Source: Bacteroidota bacterium
Lineage (GTDB): Bacteria > Bacteroidota > Bacteroidia > Chitinophagales > Saprospiraceae
Direction: 5' to 3'
Assembly (NCBI GenBank): GCA_018222965.1
Contig: JAAEZH010000018.1
Location: 1-64,000, forward strand
DNA: 64,000 bases
Shown: piece by piece, positions 1-8,051 of the stretch
How the letters are laid out: each line of letters opens with the position of its first letter
How positions within the stretch are numbered: position 1 is the stretch's first letter
The notes under the pieces: generated by a model
Told to the model about the DNA's origin: nothing
The model's database searches: none
Seen by the model: the letters and a program-made list of their open reading frames with translations, nothing else
Position numbers and translations under genes: made by a program

Positions 1-17
1 TCGCGGTTCCTTCGCTT

Positions 18-36
18 CAAGGTCCCCCGGACCTTG
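18..36. repeat. short palindrome (hairpin)
   Basis: CAAGGTCC-ccc-GGACCTTG is an 8-bp inverted repeat with a 3-base loop. It lies beyond the 3' end of the minus-strand TonB receptor gene. No T-tract follows on either strand, so it is not a convincing terminator. Confidence 0.4.
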
Positions 37-102
37 ATTTTGACCTGTCGGCCAAAAGTCGCTCAGTCCTACTCTGATCTGGAAATGGCTTCAAAAAAAG
101 TA

Positions 103-127
103 TTCGGGATGACAGGATTCGAACCTG
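103..127 (-). other. 3' fragment of a tRNA gene (T-arm and 3' acceptor half)
   Basis: On the minus strand these bases read as a T-stem, a TTCGAAT T-loop, the closing T-stem and an ATCCCGA acceptor 3' half, closest to the 3' end of bacterial tRNA-Pro. The upstream sequence on that strand has no matching CGGGAT 5' acceptor half and no D-arm or seven-base anticodon loop, so this is not a complete tRNA. A T-run follows the fragment, as after many tRNA genes. Such 3' tRNA pieces are typically left by site-specific integration at a tRNA, or by rearrangement. The tRNA-Pro assignment is from memory of the family consensus. Confidence 0.55.
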
Positions 128-160
128 AAAGAGAAGTAGTTTCCCAACCTCAACCAAAAG

Positions 161-190
161 CCTGCCGAAGCTTGATAGAGCGCAGGCAGG
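161..190. repeat. REP-like hairpin, copy 1
   Basis: CCTGCC ... GGCAGG stem enclosing AAGCTTGATAGAGCGCA. It resembles the hairpin at 62563-62593 in stem, loop (AAGCT ... AGAGCGCA) and flanks (CTCAACC on both sides), so the two look like copies of one dispersed element. It lies between the 3' end of the TonB receptor gene and the tRNA fragment. Confidence 0.5.
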
Positions 191-223
191 CAATCTCAAC
201 CATTACAAACAAAACAAGCCGCC

Positions 224-2314
224 TCAAAACAAACCCAAATCCACTCTGGCACTCAAAAAGAAACTCCGCCCCAAACCAACGAGTGCTACTCCGCCGTTGC
301 CGCTGTGCGCAGAACCATCACCGGCGCTTACATTGGTTTGCTGGATGTCAAGGAGATTCCTTACGCCGCCAACAAGACTGATACGATCCTTAAATAATGT
401 TTGCTTTATAGACGCATCGATTAATGTATAACCATCCTGGATACGCTGTGCAGATATGGTCTCACCGTCCTCGTTTATTTCCGGGAAGTAAGTGATTAGC
501 TTGTCGTTGTTGCGGATAAACAGGGAGATCTCCGGTCCTTTATCCATCACCTGATAAGCAATCTCGGTATTGAGTTCGAGCGCATAGGTGAATGGATCAA
601 TGTCGGCGAAATCCTGATGATCTTCATTGTAGTAACCAATCATGGATAACCCGGTATTGAAACGGAAATCCGAGAAGTTTCTGCCAAACTGCAGACGAAG
701 TCCCTGCGTTTTGTAAACCGACTGATTGAAATAGGTATACAACAGGGTAGTGGTATCTGTGGCAGGGATCAATTCGCCATCCACGATTTCGTATTCATAC
801 AGGCCAATCCGATCGCGGATGTCGTTGTAGAAGCCTTTCAGCGAAAAGCGGACCTCCTGACTGCCGCTTGATTTTTGGTAAGAGATTCCGGCCTGAATGT
901 TGTCTGATTTCTCCGCCTTTAGGTCCAGATTCCCAACTATGAAGTGGTTGATGTCGATGAAATTGAAATACAATTCCTTGATCGAAGGAGCCCGGAATCC
1001 CTGCGCATAAGAAGCCCGTATGGTCCAGTACTTATTAATGGACTGGCGTAAGTTGATGGATGGAATCAGTGGGGCTTTGTACCTGTTGTTGTAGGCATAT
1101 CGCATCCCCAACTGGATCTGGGTTTTTCGAAAGGGCTCGTATTGCAGGGATCCAAACAAGGCATAATCTGAAATCGAACTGAAACCGCCATTCGCGTCAA
1201 GCGTATCCTGAATCCGGGCTCCAATAGCATCATCCCGCCGCAGATCAATTCCCAGCTGGAAATTCAGCTTGGATTCTGCATACTGACTCGCAAATGTGGA
1301 CCGCAACTGAATGGCGTTAAAGAAACTGGTGTCTTGTTGCCCGTCGAGCAACTCCTCACTGGCATCCTCAAAATTGAAACGAAAGGAGTTCTTGATCCGC
1401 TTAAATTGATTGTAAGCAGCGATAGTCTGCAAATAGTATTTCTCCCCGATTGCCCCGTCGAAGGTCAGGTTGTGGTCCTGTCTTTGCGTCAGATAATAAT
1501 CATCAAAGGCATAAGGCTCGTACTGCGGCCGGCGAATTTCCCCCAGATTGGTTACATCTTCCTGGAAATGCCGAAACGCATAGCGCAAATGAGCATCCTC
1601 TGCCAGATTATACCGCAGACTGGCGGAGCCATAGGTTTGTGCTTTGGGGTTCCAGGTTACTGACCGGAGCGTATCGCCGGAGTAGCCGTCAAAGCGGTCG
1701 TATCCGGCATTGACCTGAAAAAGAAGATTTGGAGTCAGCTGAAAACCGATGTTTGCCTGGTAACTGTTTTCTCCTCTGGATTCTACCTGACTTTGCAAGC
1801 CAATCTGTAGTTTATCCAGTTGAGATTTTTTGGTGATTAGATTGATAACCCCTCCAAGTGCATCCGTTCCATAGCTGACTCCAAGCGGACCTTCTACTAT
1901 TTCGACACGTTCAATATTAGCCAGATTGATTTGTGAGAGATCGATATTTCCATTTTGTCTTCCTATGACTGGTACCCCGTCAATCATGATCTTTACCCCC
2001 TGTCCGTCAACACCCAGTAAATTGAGGCTGCTCCCCAGTACCGGATCTTGATTGATTCGAATGGAAGGATCCCGCTGTAACAACTGCTCCAAATTATTGG
2101 CCGCCCGTCGTTGAATCACATCTGGTTTAATAGTTCGAATATCATGCAGGGCAGACCGGCTGTCGGTCGGTGCATACTGAGCCGTAATGACGATCTCCGA
2201 AAGATCGAAATACATACTCAGCGAATCCGGATCCTGCTCCAAAGGCTGGGCCAGACCGTCCAGCGGATGCAGGCAAGCAATCAGGGCAAATGACAGAATT
2301 AGGCGGCGATTCAT
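224..2314 (-). CDS. TonB-dependent outer membrane receptor, probably haem (HmuR-like)
   Basis: This 696-residue protein has an N-terminal signal peptide (about 1-23), a TonB-box-like stretch SEIVITAQ (39-46), a plug domain (about 60-165, with the DGVPVIGRQNG and VEGPLGVSYGTDALGGVINL-type motifs) and a long beta-barrel ending in aromatic-alternating strands and a terminal Phe. Receptors of this family import iron chelates, haem or vitamin B12 using TonB energy. The ATG at 2314 is chosen because it begins the signal peptide; the open frame extends further upstream without a signal. The gene lies directly downstream of a HmuY-like gene on the same strand, which is why haem is the preferred substrate. 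No carboxypeptidase-like N-terminal extension of the SusC type is present. Substrate is inferred from context only. Confidence 0.88.
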   Translation of the reverse strand: MNRRLILSFALIACLHPLDGLAQPLEQDPDSLSMYFDLSEIVITAQYAPTDSRSALHDIRTIKPDVIQRRAANNLEQLLQRDPSIRINQDPVLGSSLNLLGVDGQGVKIMIDGVPVIGRQNGNIDLSQINLANIERVEIVEGPLGVSYGTDALGGVINLITKKSQLDKLQIGLQSQVESRGENSYQANIGFQLTPNLLFQVNAGYDRFDGYSGDTLRSVTWNPKAQTYGSASLRYNLAEDAHLRYAFRHFQEDVTNLGEIRRPQYEPYAFDDYYLTQRQDHNLTFDGAIGEKYYLQTIAAYNQFKRIKNSFRFNFEDASEELLDGQQDTSFFNAIQLRSTFASQYAESKLNFQLGIDLRRDDAIGARIQDTLDANGGFSSISDYALFGSLQYEPFRKTQIQLGMRYAYNNRYKAPLIPSINLRQSINKYWTIRASYAQGFRAPSIKELYFNFIDINHFIVGNLDLKAEKSDNIQAGISYQKSSGSQEVRFSLKGFYNDIRDRIGLYEYEIVDGELIPATDTTTLLYTYFNQSVYKTQGLRLQFGRNFSDFRFNTGLSMIGYYNEDHQDFADIDPFTYALELNTEIAYQVMDKGPEISLFIRNNDKLITYFPEINEDGETISAQRIQDGYTLIDASIKQTLFKDRISLVGGVRNLLDIQQTNVSAGDGSAHSGNGGVALVGLGRSFFLSARVDLGLF

Positions 2315-2352
2315 AGGATTAATATTTTTTGGAAACTGTCTTTCATGGATAC

Positions 2353-2540
2353 CGGGGAGTTGCTCATATCTGCCTGCGGCAGTTCCTTGCGGGGAGTGGT
2401 ATTTTCTAATATGGAACCAGAAAACTATTTCTGCTCGTCCCCGGACGAGCAAAGGAGCAGTGGTTTTCATTAAACAAGAAAGCCACTCCCCGCGATATCT
2501 GCCGAAGCCAAAGGCGAAGGCGGATGAGCATCTCCCCAGG
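2353..2540. repeat. long imperfect inverted repeat with central hairpin
   Basis: Arms of about 50 bp starting GGGGAG(T/A)TGCTCAT and ending CGGGGAGTGG face each other at 2353-2399 and 2483-2540. Between them, at 2432-2452, sits the hairpin TGCTCGTCC-cc-GGACGAGCA. The whole lies in the 324-bp gap between the HmuY-like and receptor genes and would be part of their transcript. Further GGGGAG-anchored segments continue to about 2603. It could be a decayed MITE or a structured leader. Confidence 0.45.
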
Positions 2541-2564
2541 CTCACCGAAGGGGAGCCACTCCTC

Positions 2565-2588
2565 AAAAAAATTCGCCGAAAGGCGAAT
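2565..2588 (-). terminator. rho-independent-type terminator between hmuY-like and receptor genes
   Basis: On the minus strand: ATTCGCC, loop TTTC, GGCGAAT, then a run of T. The perfect 7-bp stem with a T-tract lies about 50 bp after the HmuY-like stop codon and 250 bp before the receptor start, so it could attenuate transcription into the receptor gene. Confidence 0.6.
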
Positions 2589-2638
2589 AAATCTACTCCC
2601 CAAACCCAAGGACATTCTGTACCCCGGTACAAGTAATC

Positions 2639-3901
2639 TTACTGCACGTTCAACAGCTGTTGCTGAACTTCTCCGGCTGTGCGAACCAACACGATATAGC
2701 TCCCGGCTGCGAGATTGGAAGTGTTGAACTCAATCGCATTCAATCCGCTGTTGGCCCGGCTTTGGAATTGTTGAATTTGTTGTCCCTGGATGGAATACAA
2801 CTCAATGCTTACCTCCGCAGCTTGTTTGATTTCGTAAACCAAAGAAGCGTAATCGGTTGCGGGATTAGGAAACACATTGATGCTGTTGAAAGCAGAAGAA
2901 GGATCTTCGACGGAAGTCACTTCAGCTACCAGTTCCTCCTGAAAAACAGTAGTCCCTGTTGCTGATCCTTCAAAGTCGATAAAGACGATTTTGTAAATAT
3001 TGCCGTCCGCATCTTTGACGAAATAGGCGCGATCTTCAAAAACAGTCCATTGCACGGTATTCAGGTCAAATTCCTTCCAGTCATAGCCAATGATATCGAG
3101 CTCGGGCTGAAAGTCGTTTTCGTAGTCCTGGTAGTCTACGCTAATCGGATCTACACCTACAGCTTCTGCAACCAATACACCCGGAGCGGATAATACTCCG
3201 GTTGTGGTGTAATCCAGAAAATTACCCGAACCATCATCAATTGGGGTACTGTAGCGGGTGAAGATCAGGTCTGTTGCAGCCTGGATTTCCGAAACAGCCA
3301 CACCGGTCTCCAGGGAGAGGAGAATAAGCCCGCTTGTACTGGCTGCCGATTTGCTAACGGTAATGCTTTGCTCATCACTGCCGTCGAAGTTTGCATGGCG
3401 GATGGTATATGCTCCGTCAGAAAGAGATTCAATAAAAAGCTTGCGGTAGCTGTCATCACGGAGCCTGATCACGTATACGGTCGTTCCTTCTATCACGTGG
3501 GAATCGGGATTGTAAACGCCCCAACCATAATCGAATGGATCGCCCAGATCGCGCACATTATTGAAGGCACCATAGTCCCAACTCAATTCGTCATTGAGCA
3601 AGGGCTCTTCCGGGGTGAAATCCGTGATAGGGTCCTCAAAATTATCCGTGGGAGCCACATACAAGGCTAAACTATTGGCACTAATGCCGGCAGCTTCATT
3701 GATGTGGATTCCGGCATCGGCAGGACCAATTGCGGTAAGTGCTATATCCCAGTCGGTGTTGGCCAAAATGGACTGGTTATTGCCAAGGGCATAAAAGGTT
3801 TGATCGGCGTAGCCGGCACTGTTATTTACTTCTACAAAATCTTGTGCAGAAGCGAAAATGGTGAAACTTAAAAACAGGCAAAGGGTGGTAATTCTTTTCA
3901 T
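2639..3901 (-). CDS. HmuY-like haem-binding protein with T9SS C-terminal sorting domain
   Basis: This 420-residue secreted protein has a signal peptide ending FASA-Q (residue 19). Its body shows the HmuY-type pattern ILANTDWDIALT, GWGVYN and a paired VYVIRLRDDSYRKLFIESL strand region, partly repeated around WTVFEDRAYFVKDADGNIYK. The end is a T9SS type A domain beginning NVFPNPATDYASLVYEI and finishing GSYIVLVRTAGEVQQQLLNVQ. HmuY is a haemophore that passes haem to the receptor HmuR; classical HmuY is a lipoprotein, whereas this one is predicted to use signal peptidase I and T9SS. The ATG at 3901 is preferred over the in-frame GTG at 3904. The receptor gene follows downstream. Haem binding itself is inferred from family and neighbour. 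Confidence 0.75.
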   Translation of the reverse strand: MKRITTLCLFLSFTIFASAQDFVEVNNSAGYADQTFYALGNNQSILANTDWDIALTAIGPADAGIHINEAAGISANSLALYVAPTDNFEDPITDFTPEEPLLNDELSWDYGAFNNVRDLGDPFDYGWGVYNPDSHVIEGTTVYVIRLRDDSYRKLFIESLSDGAYTIRHANFDGSDEQSITVSKSAASTSGLILLSLETGVAVSEIQAATDLIFTRYSTPIDDGSGNFLDYTTTGVLSAPGVLVAEAVGVDPISVDYQDYENDFQPELDIIGYDWKEFDLNTVQWTVFEDRAYFVKDADGNIYKIVFIDFEGSATGTTVFQEELVAEVTSVEDPSSAFNSINVFPNPATDYASLVYEIKQAAEVSIELYSIQGQQIQQFQSRANSGLNAIEFNTSNLAAGSYIVLVRTAGEVQQQLLNVQ

Positions 3902-3931
3902 CACTAGTTAGACTAATTATTAACAATGGGG

Positions 3932-3939
3932 CAAAATTA
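3932..3939 (-). promoter_or_regulatory. candidate -7 element (TAATTTTG) of the hmuY-like gene
   Basis: On the minus strand TAATTTTG matches the Bacteroidota TAnnTTTG -7 consensus, about 31 bp upstream of the start codon. No clear -33 TTG is present at the usual distance. Confidence 0.45.
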
Positions 3940-4070
3940 TACATTGTGTATAGCCCTCGTAGTGATAAATATCAATAGAGACCCTTTGGGTGTCAATGGC
4001 GTGTCAAATGTTGGTCAGAGAAAAATGACAATCGCCATTTTGCTCAAATTTGCGTTCAAATCCGAGTTTT

Positions 4071-4877
4071 TTATTTCTCCATTTTAAGGCTGAAAACATG
4101 TGGGATTCGCCGGATTTTTCCGGGGGCATTATAGATGAATTTACCGGGCTCCCGTTCCTCCATATTTGGGAAGCAATTATAGGGGGAGTAGTCGTATTCA
4201 TTAAAATCGATCAGCTGGAGTCCGATGTCCATGAGCGGCCTCATGGTCTGGCTCAGGCTGTGAATCCAAAAGAAATATTCGTTTTCTTCCTTTGCTTCCG
4301 GTTGCGCATAATTGCCGGCTTCTTTGATCTTGTGGGCATTGCCTTCTCCAAAGTATTCGAAATCCATGGAGTGGGTTTCGAAGTCATAGGCGTATAAAAA
4401 GGGATGAAATTCGGCGATAAAAAAGGTGCCGCCCGGACGTAAAAAGCGGTTTATGATTGCGGCCCATTCCTGCAAGTCGTTGAGCCAGCCCAAAACGCCG
4501 TAAGACGTATAGACGATATCAAAAGTTTCATCCAGGTGCCCGGGCAGGTCATACAAATTGGTCTCAATAAAACGCGTTTGTTCCTGCAATCCCATTTCTT
4601 CTGCCAGGGTAGTGGCTGTTTTTATGGCTTTCGCCGAAAGGTCGATTCCGGTTATCCGGGCACCCATACGGGCAAGGGATAGACTGTCCTGTCCGAAGTG
4701 ACACATTAAATGCAGTATTTTCCTGCCTTCAATTTGTCCCTGCAAAGCGTTGAGGGTGATGCCATCAAGTGAATTGCGACCGGCTTTCCAGCTGTCCACA
4801 TCATACATCTGGCTATTGTAGTTGAGGTCGGTCCATTTGTCCCACAGCTGTTTATTAGCGTCAAAGTAACTTTCCAT
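4071..4877 (-). CDS. class I SAM-dependent methyltransferase
   Basis: This 268-residue cytosolic protein has a SAM-binding motif I variant, ILHLMCHFGQDSLSLA (54-69), the acidic motif II ITGIDLSAKAI, a post-I FDIVYTSYGVLGWL strand and LRPGGTFFIAEFHPF, all typical of the Rossmann-fold methyltransferase superfamily (Methyltransf_25/UbiE-like). In this subfamily motif I often carries MCHFG instead of GCGTG. Substrate cannot be told from sequence. The gene is divergent from the DUF3467 gene. The 13-bp repeat (4626-4638) lies inside it and encodes LSAKA. Confidence 0.85.
   Translation of the reverse strand: MESYFDANKQLWDKWTDLNYNSQMYDVDSWKAGRNSLDGITLNALQGQIEGRKILHLMCHFGQDSLSLARMGARITGIDLSAKAIKTATTLAEEMGLQEQTRFIETNLYDLPGHLDETFDIVYTSYGVLGWLNDLQEWAAIINRFLRPGGTFFIAEFHPFLYAYDFETHSMDFEYFGEGNAHKIKEAGNYAQPEAKEENEYFFWIHSLSQTMRPLMDIGLQLIDFNEYDYSPYNCFPNMEEREPGKFIYNAPGKIRRIPHVFSLKMEK
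4626..4638 (+). repeat. iterated 13-mer GGCTTTCGCCGAA (copy 1)
   Basis: Exact copy, inside the methyltransferase gene (encodes SAKA region). Confidence 0.8.
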
Positions 4878-4926
4878 TATTATATTGTGTTAATAGGGTA
4901 GGCCGAATTGTAGAAGCCGTATTTCT

Positions 4927-4945
4927 CTAAACCGTTTTGGTTTAG
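4927..4945. promoter_or_regulatory. inverted repeat in divergent intergenic region
   Basis: CTAAACC-gtttt-GGTTTAG, a perfect 7-bp inverted repeat with a 5-base spacer. It lies between the divergent methyltransferase and DUF3467 starts, a position suited to a dimeric repressor site. No regulator is identified. Confidence 0.35.
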
Positions 4946-4980
4946 GTATATTCACGACCCAAAATAAATAAATAAATTAC

Positions 4981-5295
4981 ATGTCTGACGATAAGCAAAA
5001 AGGAAAAAAGCTAAACATAGAGTTAAGCGAAGAAATAGCTGAAGGTATCTACTCAAACCTGGCGGTTATCTCTCATTCAGGATCTGAATTTGTAGTAGAT
5101 TTTATCCGCATGATGCCCAATAACCCAAAGGCAAAGGTCAAGTCCAGAATCATCCTCACTCCGCAACACGCTAAAAGGCTCATGAAGGCGATGGCCGAAA
5201 ACATCAGCCGATTCGAAAAACAGTTTGGTCCGATTAGCGATGCCAATGAGCCCGCGCTTCCTCCAATGAGTTTTAATACGAAGGGGCAAGCGTAG
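4981..5295 (+). CDS. DUF3467 domain protein
   Basis: This 104-residue soluble protein is recognised as DUF3467 by LNIELSEEIAEGIYSNLAVI, the SEFVVDFIRMMPN centre and LTPQHAKRLMKAMAENI near residues 60-75. The family is small, conserved in Bacteroidota and other bacteria, and of unknown function. The ATG follows an A-rich stretch without an obvious Shine-Dalgarno. It is convergent with ruvB; the gap holds a phased inverted repeat. Confidence 0.85.
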   Translation: MSDDKQKGKKLNIELSEEIAEGIYSNLAVISHSGSEFVVDFIRMMPNNPKAKVKSRIILTPQHAKRLMKAMAENISRFEKQFGPISDANEPALPPMSFNTKGQA

Positions 5296-5298
5296 GAT

Positions 5299-5370
5299 CG
5301 TTTTATTCGTTTGATACGTTTCACACGTTTTACTCGTATAAAACTTGTGAAACGAATAAAACGTATCAAA
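5299..5370. repeat. 9-bp-phased inverted repeat array (8 units)
   Basis: Eight consecutive 9-bp units occupy 72 bp between the convergent DUF3467 and ruvB genes. Seven begin CG and one (5344-5352) begins CT. The first four carry CGTTT-type units and the last four their complements, so CGTTTTATTCG (5299-5309) pairs with CGAATAAAACG (5353-5363), and CGTTTCACA (5317-5325) with TGTGAAACG (5347-5355). It can fold as a hairpin in several registers and may act as a bidirectional terminator. Confidence 0.65.
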
Positions 5371-5372
5371 CC

Positions 5373-6401
5373 CTAACCAAACAAATCCCGCTGCTCAGCC
5401 GGAGGCGCTACGTCCAAATGATCGTAGGCTTTTTGGGTGGCAGTTCTGCCCCGAGGTGTACGTTGAATAAAGCCTTCCATGATCAGGAATGGTTCGTGCA
5501 CTTCTTCGATGGTGCCGGCTTCTTCTCCAACAGCAGTAGCAATGGTGGTGAGTCCTACGGGACCACCTTTAAATTTGTGGATGATGGTAGACAGGATTCG
5601 GTTATCCATGTCATCCAGGCCGTATTCATCAACCGCTAATGCAGTCAGCCCAATATTGGCGATTTTAGCATCTACCGTTCCATTTCCTTTTACCTGCGCA
5701 AAATCCCGTACTCGTCTCAACAGGGCATTGGCAATACGTGGGGTTCCCCGACTTCGACTGGCGATCTGATAAGCCCCTTCTTCCGTAATAGGTACTTCGA
5801 GGATACCTGCCGAGCGCTTTACAATGTTTACCAGCGTCGGCACATCGTAATAGTCCAGGTGACACCGTATACCAAAGCGGGCTCGCATGGGGGCTGTGAG
5901 CAATCCGATGCGGGTCGTGGCACCTACGAGTGTAAACGGACTGAGACCAATTTGAATACTCCGGGCATTCGGACCGCTGTCGATCATAATATCGATCCGG
6001 TAATCTTCCATCGCAGAGTACAGATATTCCTCCACCACATTATTCAGTCGATGGATCTCGTCGATAAACAAAACATCCCCTTCTTCCAGATTGGTAAGCA
6101 AACCGGCCAGATCACCCGGTTTTTCCAGCACCGGCCCCGAACTCATCTTCAGCCCGGCATTCAATTCATTTGAGATAATATGCGAAAGAGTCGTTTTACC
6201 CAGTCCAGGAGGACCGTGTAACAAAACGTGATCGAGGGCTTCCCCCCGCTGCACCGCAGCAGCAATGAAAACCTCCAGATTGGCAACAATCTTAGGTTGC
6301 CCCGCAAAGTCGTCCAGCATCTTGGGACGCAGGGCTTTTTCCAGTTGATTTTCATCGGGAGAAAACTGGTCTCCGCTCGGATCTAGTAGTGGATTTGACA
6401 T
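5373..6401 (-). CDS. ruvB: Holliday junction branch migration helicase RuvB
   Basis: This 342-residue AAA+ motor drives RuvA-bound Holliday junction migration during recombinational repair. Walker A is HGPPGLGKT (62-70), Walker B is LFIDEIHRL (111-119), sensor 1 is [18 protein letters not shown], and the C-terminal winged helix contains [17 protein letters not shown]. Length matches the family. The ATG at 6401 gives a normal N-terminus ([10 protein letters not shown]). No ruvA or ruvC is adjacent. Confidence 0.97.
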   Translation of the reverse strand: MSNPLLDPSGDQFSPDENQLEKALRPKMLDDFAGQPKIVANLEVFIAAAVQRGEALDHVLLHGPPGLGKTTLSHIISNELNAGLKMSSGPVLEKPGDLAGLLTNLEEGDVLFIDEIHRLNNVVEEYLYSAMEDYRIDIMIDSGPNARSIQIGLSPFTLVGATTRIGLLTAPMRARFGIRCHLDYYDVPTLVNIVKRSAGILEVPITEEGAYQIASRSRGTPRIANALLRRVRDFAQVKGNGTVDAKIANIGLTALAVDEYGLDDMDNRILSTIIHKFKGGPVGLTTIATAVGEEAGTIEEVHEPFLIMEGFIQRTPRGRTATQKAYDHLDVAPPAEQRDLFG

Positions 6402-6447
6402 AGATTTCTTTGGCAGCCCGCTATCCTTTCAAAATCTTGAAAGGCAA

Positions 6448-6479
6448 TTCGCAAAACGCTCAATTATTTTTTACATTTG
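6448..6479 (+). promoter_or_regulatory. candidate promoter of icd
   Basis: TACATTTG (6472-6479) matches TAnnTTTG exactly; TTCG (6448-6451) 20 bp upstream is a one-mismatch -33 TTTG. The start codon of icd is 47 bp downstream. Confidence 0.5.
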
Positions 6480-6525
6480 TGCGGCCAAAATCAGGCCTTG
6501 GCTTCCTAAAAAATAGTAAGTAACC

Positions 6526-7791
6526 ATGAGTGGAACAAAAGTAACGATTGCGAACGGAAAATTACAGGTACCTAATGATCCGATCCTTCCTTTCATCGAA
6601 GGAGACGGAATAGGTCCTGATATTTGGGCTGCTGCCGTACGTGTATTTGATGCAGCCGTAGAAAAAGCATACGGTAGTGAACGAAAAATTCACTGGAAAG
6701 AAGTTTATGCTGGTCAGAAAGCATTTGATAAAACCGGAGAGTGGTTGCCACAGGCTACCCTCGATGCCATTGATGAGTACCTGGTTGCGATCAAGGGACC
6801 ATTGACTACACCGGTAGGTGGTGGTATTCGCTCCCTGAATGTAGCGCTTCGCCAAAAACTTGACCTCTACGCTTGTGTGCGTCCGGTCCGTTACTTCGAA
6901 GGGGTTCCCAGCCCGGTTAAACGCCCGGAACTGGTAGACATGGTTATCTTCCGGGAAAACACCGAAGACATCTACGCCGGTATCGAATACCTCAATGGTA
7001 CGGAAGAAGTAGAAAAGCTCAAGAAATTCCTCATGGAGGAGATGGGCGTTACGCAAATCCGCTTCCCCGACACCGTAAGTCTTGGTATCAAGCCGGTTTC
7101 CGTTGAAGGTACGGAGCGTTTGGTACGTGCTTCCATCGAGTACGCACTCGACAACAACCTTCCATCTGTGACGCTCGTTCACAAAGGAAACATCATGAAG
7201 TTTACCGAGGGTAAATTCAAAGAGTGGGGTTACGAATTGGCCGAGCGCGAGTTTGGCGATAAAGTATTTACCTGGGCACAGTACGACCGCATCGCTGCCG
7301 ACAAAGGAAAAGCAGCGGCCAACGAAGCTCAGGATGCAGCTCTGAAAGCAGGTAAACTTCTGATCAAGGATGCTATCGCGGATGCATTCCTACAGCAGAT
7401 CCTGACACGTCCGGCTGAGTATTCTGTTATTGCAACACTCAACCTCAATGGCGACTATGTATCTGATGCGCTTGCCGCGAATGTGGGTGGTATCGGTATT
7501 GCACCGGGTGCAAACATCAACTACCAAACCGGAAAAGCCATCTTCGAAGCAACCCACGGTACAGCACCTAAGTATGCCGGTATGGATAAAGTGAACCCAA
7601 GTTCGGTTATCCTTTCCGGAGAAATGATGTTCCGCTTTATGGGTTGGAAAGAAGCTGCTGACCTCGTGATTAAAGGCGTGGAAGGAGCCATTACCAACAA
7701 ACGCGTTACTTATGATTTCGAGCGTCTGATGGACGGAGCAACACTGCTGAAGTGCTCTGAATTCGGCGACGAGATCATCTCCAATATGTAA
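6526..7791 (+). CDS. icd: NADP-dependent isocitrate dehydrogenase
   Basis: This 421-residue enzyme converts isocitrate to 2-oxoglutarate in the TCA cycle, reducing NADP. It is the homodimeric E. coli-like type: [12 protein letters not shown] near the N-terminus, the substrate/phosphorylation-site motif [13 protein letters not shown] (Ser103), [25 protein letters not shown], the lysine/aspartate catalytic region around [14 protein letters not shown], and [11 protein letters not shown] near the cofactor pocket. It is monocistronic: promoter upstream and a strong terminator downstream. Confidence 0.96.
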   Translation: MSGTKVTIANGKLQVPNDPILPFIEGDGIGPDIWAAAVRVFDAAVEKAYGSERKIHWKEVYAGQKAFDKTGEWLPQATLDAIDEYLVAIKGPLTTPVGGGIRSLNVALRQKLDLYACVRPVRYFEGVPSPVKRPELVDMVIFRENTEDIYAGIEYLNGTEEVEKLKKFLMEEMGVTQIRFPDTVSLGIKPVSVEGTERLVRASIEYALDNNLPSVTLVHKGNIMKFTEGKFKEWGYELAEREFGDKVFTWAQYDRIAADKGKAAANEAQDAALKAGKLLIKDAIADAFLQQILTRPAEYSVIATLNLNGDYVSDALAANVGGIGIAPGANINYQTGKAIFEATHGTAPKYAGMDKVNPSSVILSGEMMFRFMGWKEAADLVIKGVEGAITNKRVTYDFERLMDGATLLKCSEFGDEIISNM

Positions 7792-7816
7792 TCGAAAATA
7801 AATTTGATTACTTCAC

Positions 7817-7855
7817 AATTCCGTTGATTCCGCAAGGAGTCAACGGAATTTTTTT
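7817..7855 (+). terminator. rho-independent terminator after icd
   Basis: AATTCCGTTGA (7817-7827) pairs perfectly with TCAACGGAATT (7840-7850) across a 12-base loop, followed by a T-tract to 7855. Confidence 0.9.
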
Positions 7856-7870
7856 GCCTGTATTTAAGCA

Positions 7871-7883
7871 TTCGGCGAAAGCC
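7871..7883 (-). repeat. iterated 13-mer GGCTTTCGCCGAA (copy 2)
   Basis: Exact copy on the minus strand, intergenic, downstream of the icd terminator. Confidence 0.8.
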
Positions 7884-8051
7884 GGATAACAAATGGACAT
7901 TGTTCGTCGCGATTAATAAGATATATCAGACTTTCGTCGAATGGCCATACACAGGTCATTCGGTGGGTGGTTTGGTAGTTGTTTTTTGTCACACTTGTAA
8001 ATTTCAAGACGCTATAAGTGCAAGACAAGCCTTATTTTTCGAAAAAAAGCT

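Noticed and set aside
103-127. A complete tRNA gene at the left end
   Set aside because: Only the T-arm and 3' acceptor half are present; no matching 5' acceptor, D-arm or anticodon loop on either side.
2187-2636. 149-codon plus-strand frame opposite the receptor start and intergenic repeats
   Set aside because: Antisense to the receptor signal peptide region and made of inverted-repeat sequence; no coding features.
5073-5369. Minus-strand frame encoding a repeat MIRFIRFTSFIRVKRVKRIK
   Set aside because: The repetitive peptide is a by-product of the 9-bp-phased array, and the rest is antisense to DUF3467.
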